A program made the position numbers and the translations under genes. DNA of 64,000 nucleotides. Origin: Leuctra nigra (Eukaryota > Arthropoda > Insecta > Plecoptera > Leuctridae). This document shows positions 28,094 through 40,380 of this stretch, in pieces. Each line of letters starts with the position of its first letter. Positions within the stretch are counted from its first letter, which is position 1. The notes beneath the pieces are model-generated. The model saw nothing but the letters and a program-made list of their open reading frames with translations, had not been told where the DNA came from and did no database searches. The stretch is taken from assembly GCA_934045905.1 (NCBI GenBank), contig OW203763.1:17366948-17430947 (forward strand), in the 5' to 3' direction.

Positions 28094-31000
28094 GTAGGTA
28101 ACACTAACCTCAAAAACTGTAAGAGCACTGGCACCAAAACAAAATTTCAATACCTAGATTTCTTCACAATTTTGAGGTACTTTTAACTCATTGAAATTCC
28201 ACTGTGACCATACCCACGTAATTATGCACTTTCAGTAATCGGGGAAGTCAAATGTAAAGTTCACACCCCATCTTTTTTTAAATCCATTGGCTAGGTACCT
28301 ACCTACTCCCTGCCTAGCAGCTATAAAAGGTGAGACAACGAAGTTCTGAGCGCATTGAGTATTCGTCAAGGTTGGACCTGTGCCAACTGGCCAGTCAGTC
28401 CGTTACGAACAAGCAGCGCGCCTGGCGGAGAACGCGGTACTAGACACTGGCAGTACGCAGATTTTCATGAGGCTAGGGAGCCTGGTTGATGCAAACCTGT
28501 CTAGTTGCTCACCTCTTATACTGCATAGTGGTACCAAGTGTACAGCCACGTTCATTACTTCGCACTCCAGACTCGAAACAAACCAAATTGCATAGAGGTC
28601 ATTTGGGTTGCCTAATTTCCGGCAAAGATAATGTAAAATGTTTAATATGACATGATCTGACTAACTGACTAGAGGTGAGCGCGTGACGTGAGTCACGCGT
28701 GACTCACGACTTTTAGCGTGAGTGTGCGTGAGTGTGCACACCACTGCTAAAAGTCGTGCGTGAGTGTGCAAAGTTTCTAGTCACGCGTGAATCGTGACAC
28801 GCGTACCACGCGTGACTAATATTCACAACTGTGATCTTTTGGTCTACTTAAGAGTTTTCTTCAGTCTTGAATATATAGATTTTAAAATAGATTGTTAGAA
28901 TGAAAAAATGCGAAATTATTTTCATAATATTTATATTTTATATGGGTTACTTTTTATTTAGTGTAAGCATTTACTTTCAATAGATATTGAAATGGGTGAA
29001 ATATAGTTTTGGGTCGTATTCACAGACCAGCTCTAAATAAGTAACCTTTTTTTAATAGAATTGTTCCGTACATTGAATTAAAACAACGCCCTGCGGGGCA
29101 TGATTTTCTTAATTTTTACATAATATTTTCATTACAAACAACAGATTTTTGTGCATTTTGGCTAGGGATGTCATTTTGGTGGTCTGTGAAGTTGTGATGT
29201 AAAGTTGCGATGACACTTTGTATAGGTATTTATCATTGTAAGTGACTGCGTGAGTTGTAATTCGATAGTGTGCGTGATCGTGAGCGAAATGCGGAACCCG
29301 CGTGCGTGAGTGAAAAACGTGACCGCATGACGTGACCGCGCGTGAGTCAAAAATCACTCACGCGCTCACCTCTATAACTGACCCTCTATTGCAGGAGTGT
29401 AGACCACTGATATATAACACGTGGATTGCTTATCGATGCTATGCGAGTGAAGTCAAGATTTTCTAAGTCGCCGCTGTAATAATTTTGTGGATTAGTAACA
29501 AATCTAGTGGAGCGGTCGCTCCACCCAGCCAAGTCGTACTATACACTCACAGTCACTCAACATACCGTAAATGCCTAATAAACTGAGGAGCAGACCAAAC
29601 ACTTTTACTGTAAGCAACAACATGGCATTTTCGGCCTACTGGATCTTAAAATTGGAAAATCTCACATTGTTGTGAAATGTCTTAATTTCGAGCTATGGCC
29701 CACCCCACTACATATACCAAATTTGGGAACAATAGGTTATGCCATTTGCGCGCTAGAGGACCGAGAAAACAGTGAAATTACACCACTTTCTGATTCTGAA
29801 GATGATGATTCTGATGATATCAGGAAACCCTGTTGACAGCGCCACAGCCTAAACGGCTAAACCGATCGACCTGAAACTTTTACCACATATGCACTTTTGG
29901 CGTCTGATGATACCTTGCCTCTTGTGATTTTTTGTGCCGCCATTTTTAAACCGGAAGTGACGTCATAACTCAAAAACGTCTGGACCGATTAGAACGAAAT
30001 TAGCGCCATTCGATTTAGATGGTCATCTATATGAAGTATCAATAAAAAAAATATTATTTTCTTATTTTCTAAACCGGAAGTGACGTCATAAATACGCAAT
30101 AAACTTATTTCAACAAATTATACTTAAAATACGTACATAATTAACTTACATTGTAACATAGACAATACAATTTATATATTCAAGGTAGCAGTGTTCTCGG
30201 CCGCCATTCCTGAAACCGGAAGTGACGTCATATATCTAAAACGCCTGTAACGATTGCAACTGAACTAGCTCCTGCGTATTCATTCTGCTATTTATTTGAA
30301 AAATCAATTGTGAAAAATGAATAAATAAATTAATGGTACCGGAAATGGCGGCAGGAACCACTAAATGAAACCGGAAGTGACGTCATATATTACAAACGGC
30401 ATGACCGATTTTACGGAAATATAGGGATTAGGAATTCAGATGGTCGTTCATGAAGGTATCAACTAGATAAAACTAGATTGTTTTCTTATTACCTATACCG
30501 GAATTCGGCCGCTATTTCAAAACCGGAAGTGACGTCATGTATCGAAAACGGCTGGATCGATTATAACGAAACTTAAGCTATTCTTCTTGGATAATCATTT
30601 TCATCTTATACCAAACGCAACTTTTCATAGTAACCAAATCGGTTGAGGCGTATTTTTTTAAAGAAATTAGTCCCTGCTCGGACATGTGCTACAAGCTGTA
30701 TGAATAAACTAACAAAAGAAGTGATATCCCAGAAAAAACACTCCGTGTAAAAATACCAGCCAAGTCTCTTTAACTATAAAAAAAAATAGAAGAAATCTAA
30801 AAATTCAGCACTGAAAAGGAGTGATATCAAAAAAGGAGCCAAGTCAACGAATTTTCAAAATTTTAATCGTACCATTGAAATAAAAATATCAACCCCCGAG
30901 AAATACTTAAAAAAAGGACTTGGCGCATCGTTTTTTTAAAGACATTTTTCTATTCTTAAGCTTATGCCACTCACATACTACGTAGTTCAGAAATGCCTAG

Positions 31001-34000
31001 AAAAATTGGGACAAAACTTTCAAATTAAATATTGAACATTCTGTAAAATATTTTAAATTTAAATATAAGTACGCAAAGAAACATAGCATTGTCTTACAAG
31101 CAATAAATACAGAACAGTTGTGTTTGTGATTGGTAGGTACCTATAGTTTTGTGGGTACATCAACATACCTACTACAGCATTATACTTTGAACCTTCTCGC
31201 CGTGTAATTAATTGCTATTAATTAACATTTTATACCAAAAAAATTCATAAATTACATAACGTATTACTTTAGATAAAAATCTAGTCAGTAATTATTTGAG
31301 CAGCATGGCTCAGTGCACTAGTCACTTATACAAATCTCATTGACGGCCTTCTTGTAATGAGCGCTTTCGCTATTTCCCTCAGTCACGATATTGAGAAGTA
31401 TGATTGATTAATATGACCCTAGAAATAGTGGCAATAACGAATAGACTAGGCCGCTTCCGTTTATTCGTTATTCGTTTATCCGTTTATTTCCTCTGAATAT
31501 TGACAAAATACCAAAACTGCCAGTAGGTAAGAGTACTAGTTATATTAAAACGTAGTATGATTCGTCGATAATGAATGTGATATACTCAGGAAAATATACT
31601 TGTAGAGTTCTTCCTATACTTTTAGGATAGAAAAGTGTCTTTAAAAAAACGATGCGCCAAGTCCTTTTTTTAAGTATTTCTCGGGGGTTGATATTTTTAT
31701 TTCAATGGTACGATTAAAATTTTGAAAATTCGTTGACTTGGCTCCTTTTTTGATATCACTCCTTTTCAGTGCTGAATTTTTAGATTTCTTCTATTTTTTT
31801 TTTATAGTTAAAGAGACTTGGCTGGTATTTTTACACGGAGTGTTTTTTATGGGATATCATTCCTTTTTTCAGTTTATTATAACTAATGTAACTAAAACGT
31901 GTTAATTAACAAGTTAACTAATGACTAGTGTAATGATTTAGTTCATTCAAAGTGATTTTAGAAATGATTTGGATCCTGTAAAAGTCTGTTATAAATTGAT
32001 GACCTTGAAAAGGAACATTTTCTAATGTATTTTCGACTTCACTGGGACTAATGATAAAGGGATTCAATGCGCAATCCACGCAACGAAGTGGAAGTACATG
32101 GAGATCAGTGGTGTAGACCAATATACTGTCATCTGTGTACTGCGACTTGCCTGCCAATGCTAGCTAATAGGGACCCCTGGCTGGCTTCTTTTGAATGTGA
32201 CCCTACAGTCCCTCGAGCCCAATCCACATTAGCCCACATATTTGGTTGATCAGTCAGCCTGGTTCTGCTCATGCGCAGAGTCACGTGTGTAACAATTAAG
32301 TGACTCTGTACATGTGTACTAGAACTAAGTTAATCACCCAAAAATAGCGTTTGTAATGCTTTATGTGCATGATGCGACGGAATATGAGCATTGTCCATAC
32401 CTGTTGCGTGAAGGGTCTGGCATTGAGCTCTGATTGGTGCTTCCATGTTACCCCTTGCACTCGGCTTGTCGCGATAAGGACTGTTAAAACGAACCTTACA
32501 CCTGTACCAATATTATAACATTGCCTATAATTGTAATTGAAATTTTTCGATCAGTACCATATCTTATCCTCTTGTGTTGATATTTATCAGAGTGCAATTA
32601 TTTCCATTGGCGATAATCCTTATTATCAGATGGGTCATTATCACGAAACTATTGAAATCGACTTTATTTTTTCCAGGAAAAAAACATTGGACTAAAAATC
32701 TAAAAAAAATCTCAAATAATAGAATCTGTATTTGATAACTAAATATATGATGAGCAGAGATGTTTTCCAATTTTTGGGGAATACCATGTCTGATTGTATA
32801 TATCATGGACATGGTAATGTTAGACATGGTAATGTTAAAAAGTGTTGTTAATGGACCCCAAGCATGCAGGGCCAAAGTGACAGCATCAATTATTTTCTCA
32901 TTTTTAGACAACTACATTACACATATAATTTGATCATTAGGAACCAAATCTCATCATTCCCTTAGAAGTAATTGATGACATGGTAATGTTACATAGAAAG
33001 CATATTTTGTAAAAATTGCCGCTCATACTCATATTTCCTGATGCCACTAAAATCAAAAGTACCAAAGTAGACTCAAGGTAAGTTTACAGCTCGGCAACAA
33101 GCGCTTGACGCTTTGACGCTAGCCAATCAGATGGCTCAGCTCGGACACGCCGGAGCGCCGACCTTGAAAAGATAAACATGGTTTATGTTTCAAGGTCGGC
33201 GCTTCGGCGTGTCGAGCTGTAAACGTACCTTCAAGTTGGTTTCAGCTTGGAGCATAGTAGCAGTAGTGCCAACAAGAAACACAAAATATTCCTAAACCTC
33301 CTTCCTGGAGCAGAAAAATGTATTTGACATGGTAATGTTAAAATACCTAGGGGACAAACTTCAACAACGAAATTTAAAAATATTATCAATTACATTTTTC
33401 CCTAAATTATACTTTTAATTGGTTAACTTTTGCTCTATAAAAATTAGGTTCCTTTTAAATTTTAAATATATATAAAAGTGCATAAGTTACAATGCATTTT
33501 GTACACAAAACCACTGCCAGGGACAGACATGGTAATGTTAATTAGGTTCATTAGATGTTAGTTTTACATAAAATACATCATGTTCTATGATTTCCCCCAA
33601 AAAGAAATAAAGAAAAATGAACCAGAAAAATGTTGTGGCTGTGGGACACAGAATCAATAGTTTCGTGATAATGACCCAGATAAGATCGGTCCTAATTGTT
33701 ACAAATCTAAAAATAATATGAGATTTTGGTACAGTTGCAAACCATTATTATTATTTGAGATGGAACATAAATTAAGTGCAGAAACTATACTGGGTGTGTT
33801 CACCCTTGGTACGGCTACTTCCTACTCTCGGTTCAACAGAATCAGTGTTCATTAAATTCTAACTAGTTGTTGGTTGTCAGAAGAATCAATAGAAAATTGC
33901 TGTACCTACCTAGAGATCTGCTGTAACTGTAAGGTTCATTGTTCAGTTGAAACATGCTGTCGCTAGGAGGGTACTTCTAAATTCCTTGTCACTCTGTGTT

Positions 34001-36047
34001 ACCAGTTGTGTCTTTAATGTTCAATAAATAGCACTCCATTGTAAAGTAAGTCCATATCAACTTATCAAGTGAAATGGCATGGCAAGGAAATTTAAAATAA
34101 CACTCTAGGGATGCCATTCTAGCCAGTGTTGTCTAGCACTGGCAGACTTATGCCCAGTGATATTCAAAATAATGGAACAAAGCCACCTACGGCCGAGGAC
34201 AGGCAAAGGTGAACCCGCTCTAGCATGGGCCGCCCTATACCTGGCAATGCTAACGTGGGTTCATCTTTGCCTGTCACTGACCATAGGCACTCTTCTTACA
34301 GCCTAGTTGGTTACTTTTATGTCACTTTTGCTTAAACATTTATGGAACATACCTAATCAAAATGTAATAGGTATGTACAAGAGGCAACAATTGTAAAGTG
34401 TAGTGTTTGCTACGAGGTTAGCAACACAGTAGGTACATAGTTTGCCAAGGATTCCAGTGACATTGGCACAGCAATGCCATCGGTGCATGTTTGTAATACA
34501 AAATTTACTATAAGGACAATACTAAGTTTTCATTAATATGATGCATGATCACAGATCAGTATTAAACCCACTATGCAACAACACTTAAACTGAATCCTGG
34601 TTCACTTAGATAAATTCAGCACAACATTTCAAAGACAAAATACAGTGGTTAGACTCGATCCCACTTGTCATTGAAATTCATCAGGTACATAGGTATGAAA
34701 CAAGTTTGTATGTCGGATGCAAATTTTGATTCAATATAAGTAAAAGGCAGTGTAATATTATTTACAACGAACAACAGACACAGTCCCTCTGACTAGGTAC
34801 CTATTCCAAGGCAAATCCTTTAAATGTAGCATAAGTAGGTTGAATTATTGTTTACTTCAAGGTACAATGCTATGGATGATTACTGATTACTATGTACACT
34901 CGGCCAAAAATAAATTGATCGTTGATCAAATTTGATTGACTGATAAATGTTAGATTGCACCATCCGAAGTCAAGTGTCCTCTACAACATATCCAAAATCA
35001 CCCAAAATCTGTGCACCGGAAGTACTTTTTAATCACTTTTTAAGTTTATTTTCCATGTTAATTCCATCTTCCAAAAAAAAAAAAAATAAAAAAAATCATG
35101 TTACTCCGATTTTGACGAAACTTGGCAGAATTGTTCACCAACCTATATGAACACAAATAGCTCTTTGAGCGATTTTCTCTAATTCTTATCGTTTGGGAAA
35201 TATGGCCCATTGAAAAGTAATATTTTACTCAATTTTCGACGATTTAGGTCACTTTGAGTGTAATTTGACGTTTTGTGAGGTCAATATTTCCCAAACAATG
35301 AGATTTAGAGGAAAACGCTCAGAGAGCTATTTGTGTTCATTTAGGATGGTGAACAATTCTGTCAAGTTTCGTAAAAATCGGAGTTACACGAAAAAAGTTT
35401 TTTTTGCAAGATGGAATTAACATGGGAAATTCACTTAAAAAGTGATGAAAAAGTACTTCCGGTGCACGGATTTTGGGCGATTTTGGATATGTTGTCGAGG
35501 GCATTTTTCTGAATCGATTCATCTATTAAAACCTTCTGCTGCAATTAGTGATGGGTTTAGCTCTTTTTTTGCTTTAAATTACTGGGCTATTGACTTCAAT
35601 CTATTATCTTAGCAGGTACGAATAGACTTTCTGAAAATTACCTGGACTTTAGATCACAGAAGGAACAGTAAAAGGAATCGCAAATCAATATGATTATTTA
35701 TTATTACTGTTTTTGTGTACTATTAAGACCCATTCATAATGCACGTGTAAATTTAATAACTATTTTAAAACATTGCATAATGGTTTGGAGTTGGACTCAA
35801 CTAATATTTGTGTACGTCCTTAAATTGTCATAAGTCCATTGTGAACACATCATTGTAATGCCATGATAGAAACTACGTTACCTACTAGGTTCTTAAGTTT
35901 ACAACCAAGTTGCATTAAATACATTATTTATTGTTATTAATATATTTATTAATATAATTATTGTTAATGGGCTATTTTCCAGTCGCCAATTAATTTTTGT
36001 TTTGTTTTACAGTTCCACATGCACTGAGGCAAATAAACAAAGTGTAA
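27967..36047 (+). CDS. TOMM5: TOM5 homologue, mitochondrial import receptor subunit (two exons)
   Basis: TOM5 is a tiny tail-anchored subunit of the TOM complex, the protein entry pore of the mitochondrial outer membrane. Exon 1 (27967-28093) encodes MMRIQPSGGGDQTDPGEE, a basic stretch and VGTFCLLCALIRA. Exon 2 (36013-36047) adds VPHALRQINKV and stop. The 53 residues compare with 51 in human TOMM5 and share its plan: RI near the start, DPxEE, charged helix, ALLR-x-x-P at the end of the helix and a short basic C-terminus. Donor GCAG|GTAGGT and acceptor TTTTACAG|TTCC agree in phase, and AATAAA follows at 36270. The intron is 7.9 kb, about 50 times the coding length, and packed with repeats. An ACCGGAAGTGA (ETS-type) site lies 110 nt before the ATG. 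Confidence 0.85.
28320..28331 (+). promoter_or_regulatory. TATA-like sequence
   Basis: GCTATAAAAGG followed by GC-richer sequence and a 71-codon open frame at 28380 without recognisable content. It could be a retroelement or cryptic promoter. No gene can be attached. Confidence 0.25.
28670..29374. mobile_element. hAT non-autonomous element, 705 bp
   Basis: Ends TAGAGGTGAGCGCGTGA and CACGCGCTCACCTCTA; exact 8-bp target duplication TAACTGAC (28662-28669 and 29375-29382). Subterminal zones are dense in CGTGAGTCACGCGTGA-like repeats. It includes CGCCCTGCGGGGCA, a module also present in the 7990 family. Confidence 0.93.
29860..30620 (+). repeat. Degenerate tandem array carrying ACCGGAAGTGACGTCAT in each unit
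   Basis: Five copies of ACCGGAAGTGACGTCAT, near 29950, 30072, 30215, 30369 and 30521, spaced 122-155 bp. Each is followed by text like AAAACGGCTGGACCGATT and then a variable AT-rich stretch. The motif is a back-to-back ETS site (CCGGAAGT) and a full CRE (TGACGTCA). The phrase about a CGGCTGNACCGATT word is familiar from 3' parts of some Helitrons and other repeats, but no element ends were found. Confidence 0.85.
30715..31866. mobile_element. Element with about 240-bp terminal inverted repeats
   Basis: Left arm 30715-30955 and right arm 31627-31866 are near-identical inverted copies (for example ACACTCCGTGTAAAAATACC with its complement, and GGACTTGGCGCATCGT with ACGATGCGCCAAGTCC). The 670-bp interior lacks an ORF. 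Long TIRs suggest a foldback- or MULE-like non-autonomous element. No target duplication could be fixed. Confidence 0.85.
32632..33677. mobile_element. DNA transposon remnant with internal 14-bp repeats
   Basis: Near-perfect 24-bp ends: GGGTCATTATCACGAAACTA then TTGA at the left, TCAA then TAGTTTCGTGATAATGACCC at the right. Five direct copies of GACATGGTAATGTT lie inside at 32808, 32823, 32977, 33326 and 33526. A smaller inverted-repeat element (33078-33230) is inserted. Superfamily not assigned. Confidence 0.82.
33078..33230. mobile_element. Small MITE nested in the 32632 element
   Basis: AGGTAAGTTTACAGCTCGG pairs with CGAGCTGTAAACGTACCT. Inside, GCGCCGACCTTGAAA pairs with CAAGGTCGGCGC. Flanked by TCA on both sides. 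Confidence 0.7.
34179..34297. repeat. Short hairpin repeat
   Basis: GACAGGCAAAGGTGAACCCG pairs with GGGTTCATCTTTGCCTGTC; CTAGCATGG pairs loosely with GCAATGCTA inside. Probably a MITE. Confidence 0.6.
34975..35503. repeat. Foldback element, arms about 250 bp
   Basis: Arms 34975-35225 and 35250-35503 are inverted copies (CTACAACATATCCAAAATC with GATTTTGGATATGTTGTCG; GTGCACCGGAAGTACTTTTT with AAAAGTACTTCCGGTGCAC). The left flank 34893-34975 is the left half of the MITE family seen complete at 47021-47346, with no matching right half here. Confidence 0.85.
36013..36047 (+). CDS. TOMM5: TOM5 exon 2 (coding part)
   Basis: Only 35 coding nt. Proline at the second position and the basic RQINKV end match the TPFILKKL region of TOMM5 in place and character. 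Too short for ORF finding; recognised by phase and family fit. Confidence 0.83.
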
Positions 36048-36269
36048 ATACCTCCAATGTCGAGACGTCATCTCCAACGACAATGCGATGCTAGTGATTG
36101 AAGAAAAAAATCAAACTCATTGTATTAGATTTAGATGACAATTTTGTTATAGTTATTACTTAGGTTATTACCTACATTATTTCATTTTACAATGTTTTCT
36201 GGAAGTCACTTCACAAGAATTGAAAAGTAGTAGGTACTTTGGCCCAAAGCCAAGTACTTATTTACACTT

Positions 36270-36275
36270 AATAAA
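36270..36275 (+). terminator. TOMM5: TOM5 poly(A) signal
   Basis: AATAAA 223 nt after the stop codon, on the plus strand. Confidence 0.6.
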
Positions 36276-39200
36276 AATTACATTATAGGTACTTACCTTG
36301 GTTTCATTAATATCCACATCTTTCAATTCCTTGTCACCACTTCTGGTCATGCAGATCAAGATGCACTATGTAGCTAACTAGCAACTAGACTAATTGAAAC
36401 GCAACTGTATCTCAAATTGTGTATAATTGCTGCATAAATAAATAATTTTACAAATTTGTGGTTTGTGCAAGTAATTATTTAAAAAAAAAATCGTCATGTT
36501 AACTCAATTTGGGTTAGGTACTCAAATATATGAAGGTAAACAAATAGTGTAATTTCTCCTACGTAAGGCTAAAAAATTATGAAAGGGGATAAATCATCAA
36601 TGTGCATTGATAATTTTTTTTTTATAATATCATACTATCCTATACGTACCTACTTCACCATTACTTGCCGTGACACTGATATCATTCTCCAAGTTTGATA
36701 AATCTGGTAATAAAACAAACTATTGGAATTTCTTGCATAAATGAATACTAGACAGATTATTTAATCTTGTGAAATTATAGCTGCATGTGAAGCCCTGCGT
36801 CTTGCAACTGATATATTTGGTAAACTGACAAGTTTACAAATGTAATAATCATGTTTATTATAACCTGTCCTGCCAAAGGCGCCCCTGTCCACATACTGGA
36901 ATATGTAGGAATATTCTCGCACTATTATTATTAATTCAGTCCTTTTCAAAACAAACAAAAATGATATTGAAAACTGAAACTTTTAATTTATTGTAGTAAA
37001 CAAATGTTAAAAAATATATAGGTAGGTAGAGCTCATTTTTATTTGAAATTCAACAATTCTATCATAACTCGATAAAAAATTTAAAAAATGTCGTTGCAAA
37101 CATAAAAGGTTGAGCTTAGATTCGAGTGACATATTGCTAGTGTTCATATCATTACTCGGCGAAAGTTGAATATTATGCCATTACCAATTTAGGCCGCACT
37201 TTAAACGTAATCCAATGTTCCGTTAGGTACCGGTATCTGATCATTGGGTTAATTTATCAGGCACAATAAGGTTTAATAGGCATTTACTTCAATAGTCAGT
37301 CAAATCAATGTTAGCTCTGCTCATTTGGCAACTGGAATAAAATTACTGAAGAACATGATAATTGAACTTTTCATGTACAGTTAAGATCTATTATTAGCAA
37401 TCATGTTTGGTTTTATTATTATTAGATAAACAGAGTAAATCCATAAATTCTTATTGGTGTCAGAACTCAAAAGTGATATTGCAATAGTTATGAAATGGGA
37501 GGTATTAATACAATGGTAATAAATAACATGGTAATACTGCCTACTGGTAATAAGTTTTGTTAACAAATGTTGGATTAACAAAGAGATCTCATTTCATAAA
37601 GATTTATTATAAAATCATCAAATGCTTCTTTGATCGTAACCTACAGAAGACAGCAAGATATAAATTATTGGCAATATACAGTAAAACCTTATTAACACGT
37701 TTTTTTAAAGACCATTGTTGAAAATCATGACGCCACCATGATATAAAAGATAATTGTGTGGGAATGCCAAGGGATAGAAATAAAAACAACATTGAAATGT
37801 GTCAAAAACATATTATAAGTGAGAAACGTATTTAACAGGTTTTACTGTAAGTTTCTAGTTGATGATTTGGATTCGCATATTCTTGCTTGCCAGTAAGGCA
37901 TTTAAAATTCAACTTAAAGCCAATACTTGAGTGTGACAAAATCCAAGACATATGTTCCCCCCTTTGTCCTTGTTAAAAAATTTCTAAACAATGATGTTAT
38001 AACATTTGAAGTCTTTCATAGTATGCAAGTTCATCAATTTCTACAACTAATAAAAATTAAATTACTATTTACACAGTAGTTCACTCAAAACGAAGCCTGG
38101 ATGTTTCACTATAGTTCATACGTGGTCAACACTTTTTACAGGATCTGTACATTGAGCGCTTGAATGCCGATAACTAATAAATATGTACCAATAGATTACA
38201 TAACATTGGTTGATTTTTGTAATAAATAAATGAATGCGAATAAGGGTTTGTAAGTAATGGACAGCATGGAGCAAACATTGGGAATTTTCAGAGTCGAAAG
38301 AAAAGCTAGCATTCCAAATCAAATACTACAATTCAAAATTTAATTGTTTCCAGAGGCAGAATATTTGGTGGAATGTAAAGGCATGACAATTGATTGAATG
38401 ATTGATTCAATGTGTGTTTTTATTCTAATTATTACTATTTTATAATAACTATGACTAATAGTATCATATGGAACATTATTCTAGAGGGATAGATCAATGT
38501 AACATTTCTATTCTGCCAGCTGATTTTAGTGCCAAATGGTTTGGAATACAGTCTTATCTCGCACACAGAAAACCTTCAGGTAAACCATTCATGAGCAAAG
38601 TATGCAGTGAATTGTGCATTCGTTTGGTAAACAGACTTTTAAACATCATCGCACAAGAATTCGAGATCCGTCTTACTGTTTCCCAGATGATGATGGGAAA
38701 CAGCTTCAATGAAAACATTAAGTGAGATGAGATAACATATTCTCCTAAGTATCAGGTTTTAGATTTAGCAAAGTGTTTGAATTGGGGCAAAACATCGTTT
38801 TGACTTGAGTATATGATATAGCAATGATAGCCACTGCTTTGCCAAATTATTACCAATTCAAACACTTGTCTTCACTTGACATTTTAGACTTGATACCATG
38901 ATACACCAAAAAATACTAGGTAGAAGGTACCTTTATTATGTTAGTCAAGTTTCTTTGAAATATAGATGCTCTGCCAATTGTATATAGTGGTTGTTTAGAA
39001 TACACATGTATGTTCACCAACGCAGTCTTCAATTCAGCATTTAGTCACCAGAAAAATGGTATTCGCAATAAAAAAATGTCATCAACAACTAAACAAAGAA
39101 GTAACGAGAATTAAATATAAAAATAAATTACTGAAAGAAGCTACCAAGAAGAACTTGCCTGGTATAAAGTCACATATCTTCGGACAAGGGGGGTTGGGGG

Positions 39201-39989
39201 GCGGGGGGAGGCTCCCCAAAAATATAACCCTACAACTTTGTAACTTCAAAGCTTGTTATCAGCTGGCTATACTTTTGTCTTATAGGATGTGGTTTCAATT
39301 ATAAAAAATCAAAACACCGTTTAAACAATATTTCACAATGTTTCCATGAGATATAGTTAGCATTGCAATAGAAGAGCAATTATTTCATTCATCACTGAGA
39401 TACGCAACACATAAATTGCTCCAGTCCATGATTTAATATATATATATAATATTATATATAACATTTATTTATATACTGTGCAAGTATATATTATATAATA
39501 TATATTTATTAAATCTTCAGTAATTGAATTCGCACTACGTTATTATTAAATTGTAGGAGCTAGTTCGTCACAGTAATTTGTCTTCACCAGAAAACCAACA
39601 TTGTCAAGTTGATGATGCACCACAAGTTCTCTTATTACTCGATTGAATAGTCTGTATTGTTTTGTTATTATTATTTTTAACTTACAAGTATTATTCACAA
39701 ATTTCAATAAAACTGCACAAAAGAACACAGCCTTGCTTAGCCAACTACATGGATTGTTGTTGATGTATAAACTCTATCCTAGGCCCCCCTCCTTACCCTC
39801 ATTTATTAAACAACAACTACATATCTTTTTCTATTTACAGTACACAGTTACTTTCCATATAAAATGGTATCCTGAACATTAAGAAAAAAATTCGGCAGTG
39901 AAAATTGATTCGATATAGGTATCCCTTTAGTTTAAACAAAGAATTGTTAAAAACAAATTGGCCACGGTACGGCGAAGTTATATTCGATT
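36276..39989. other. Interval between the convergent TOM5 and CBP 3' ends
   Basis: AT-rich. Contains a pogo-like MITE (37679-37847), an AT dinucleotide-rich patch near 39440-39510 and a G-rich decayed fragment at 39183-39228 that resembles the hAT interiors at 18767 and 22287. The two short open frames at 38116 and 38468 look fortuitous. Confidence 0.55.
37679..37847. mobile_element. pogo/Tigger-like MITE
   Basis: 169 bp, ends CAGTAAAACCTTATTAACACG and CGTATTTAACAGGTTTTACTG, flanked by TA. Related in plan to 53200-53700. Confidence 0.85.
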
Positions 39990-40021
39990 TTTATTTAATA
40001 TACGCCTATATTTAATTTATT
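39990..40021 (-). terminator. nej: Candidate CBP poly(A) signals
   Basis: AATAAA on the minus strand at 40016-40021 and 39990-39995, about 360-390 nt beyond the CBP stop at 40381. Confidence 0.5.
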
Positions 40022-40380
40022 TATATTCTATATCAAGACATATCCAAAATCCAATGGATATTATATCGTATCATACACTTGCTAGGTACTAGTATATTCT
40101 TACAATATCATATATGAGAGGAATATTAAAAAATTTTGTCAGTATTTCATGGCTGAATCTATGTACACATTACCCAGTTAGTAATTCCTACATATCAGTG
40201 TCCGTAATTTTATATATTATATTCAACCTAACTTTAAATAATACTTTGTATCATACTCCGACACAGGTGCACGATGAAATGCCAAAGTTCGCAATTTAAA
40301 AAAAATGAAAAAGAAAACAACCGTACCTAAAAAATTTAAGTACCGTAACAATTCTATGATCTAAAACACCACTATCGGTA

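Larger units (their letters stand above)
28094..36012. other. TOMM5: TOM5 intron
   Basis: 7.9 kb. Holds a TATA-like GCTATAAAAGG at 28320, a hAT element (28670-29374), the ETS/CRE array (29860-30620), a long-TIR element (30715-31866), a DNA element with GACATGGTAATGTT repeats (32632-33677), a short hairpin (34179-34297) and a foldback (34975-35503). No other coding exon recognised. Confidence 0.65.

Noticed and set aside
29860..30620. Idea that the CRE array is functionally tied to the CREB-binding protein gene next door
   Set aside because: Proximity alone; the array lies in the TOM5 intron 10 kb from the CBP 3' end and CBP binds CREB protein, not DNA.
38468..38725. 85-codon plus-strand frame between TOM5 and CBP
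   Set aside because: No recognisable motif, no splice or promoter context; could be chance in AT-rich DNA.
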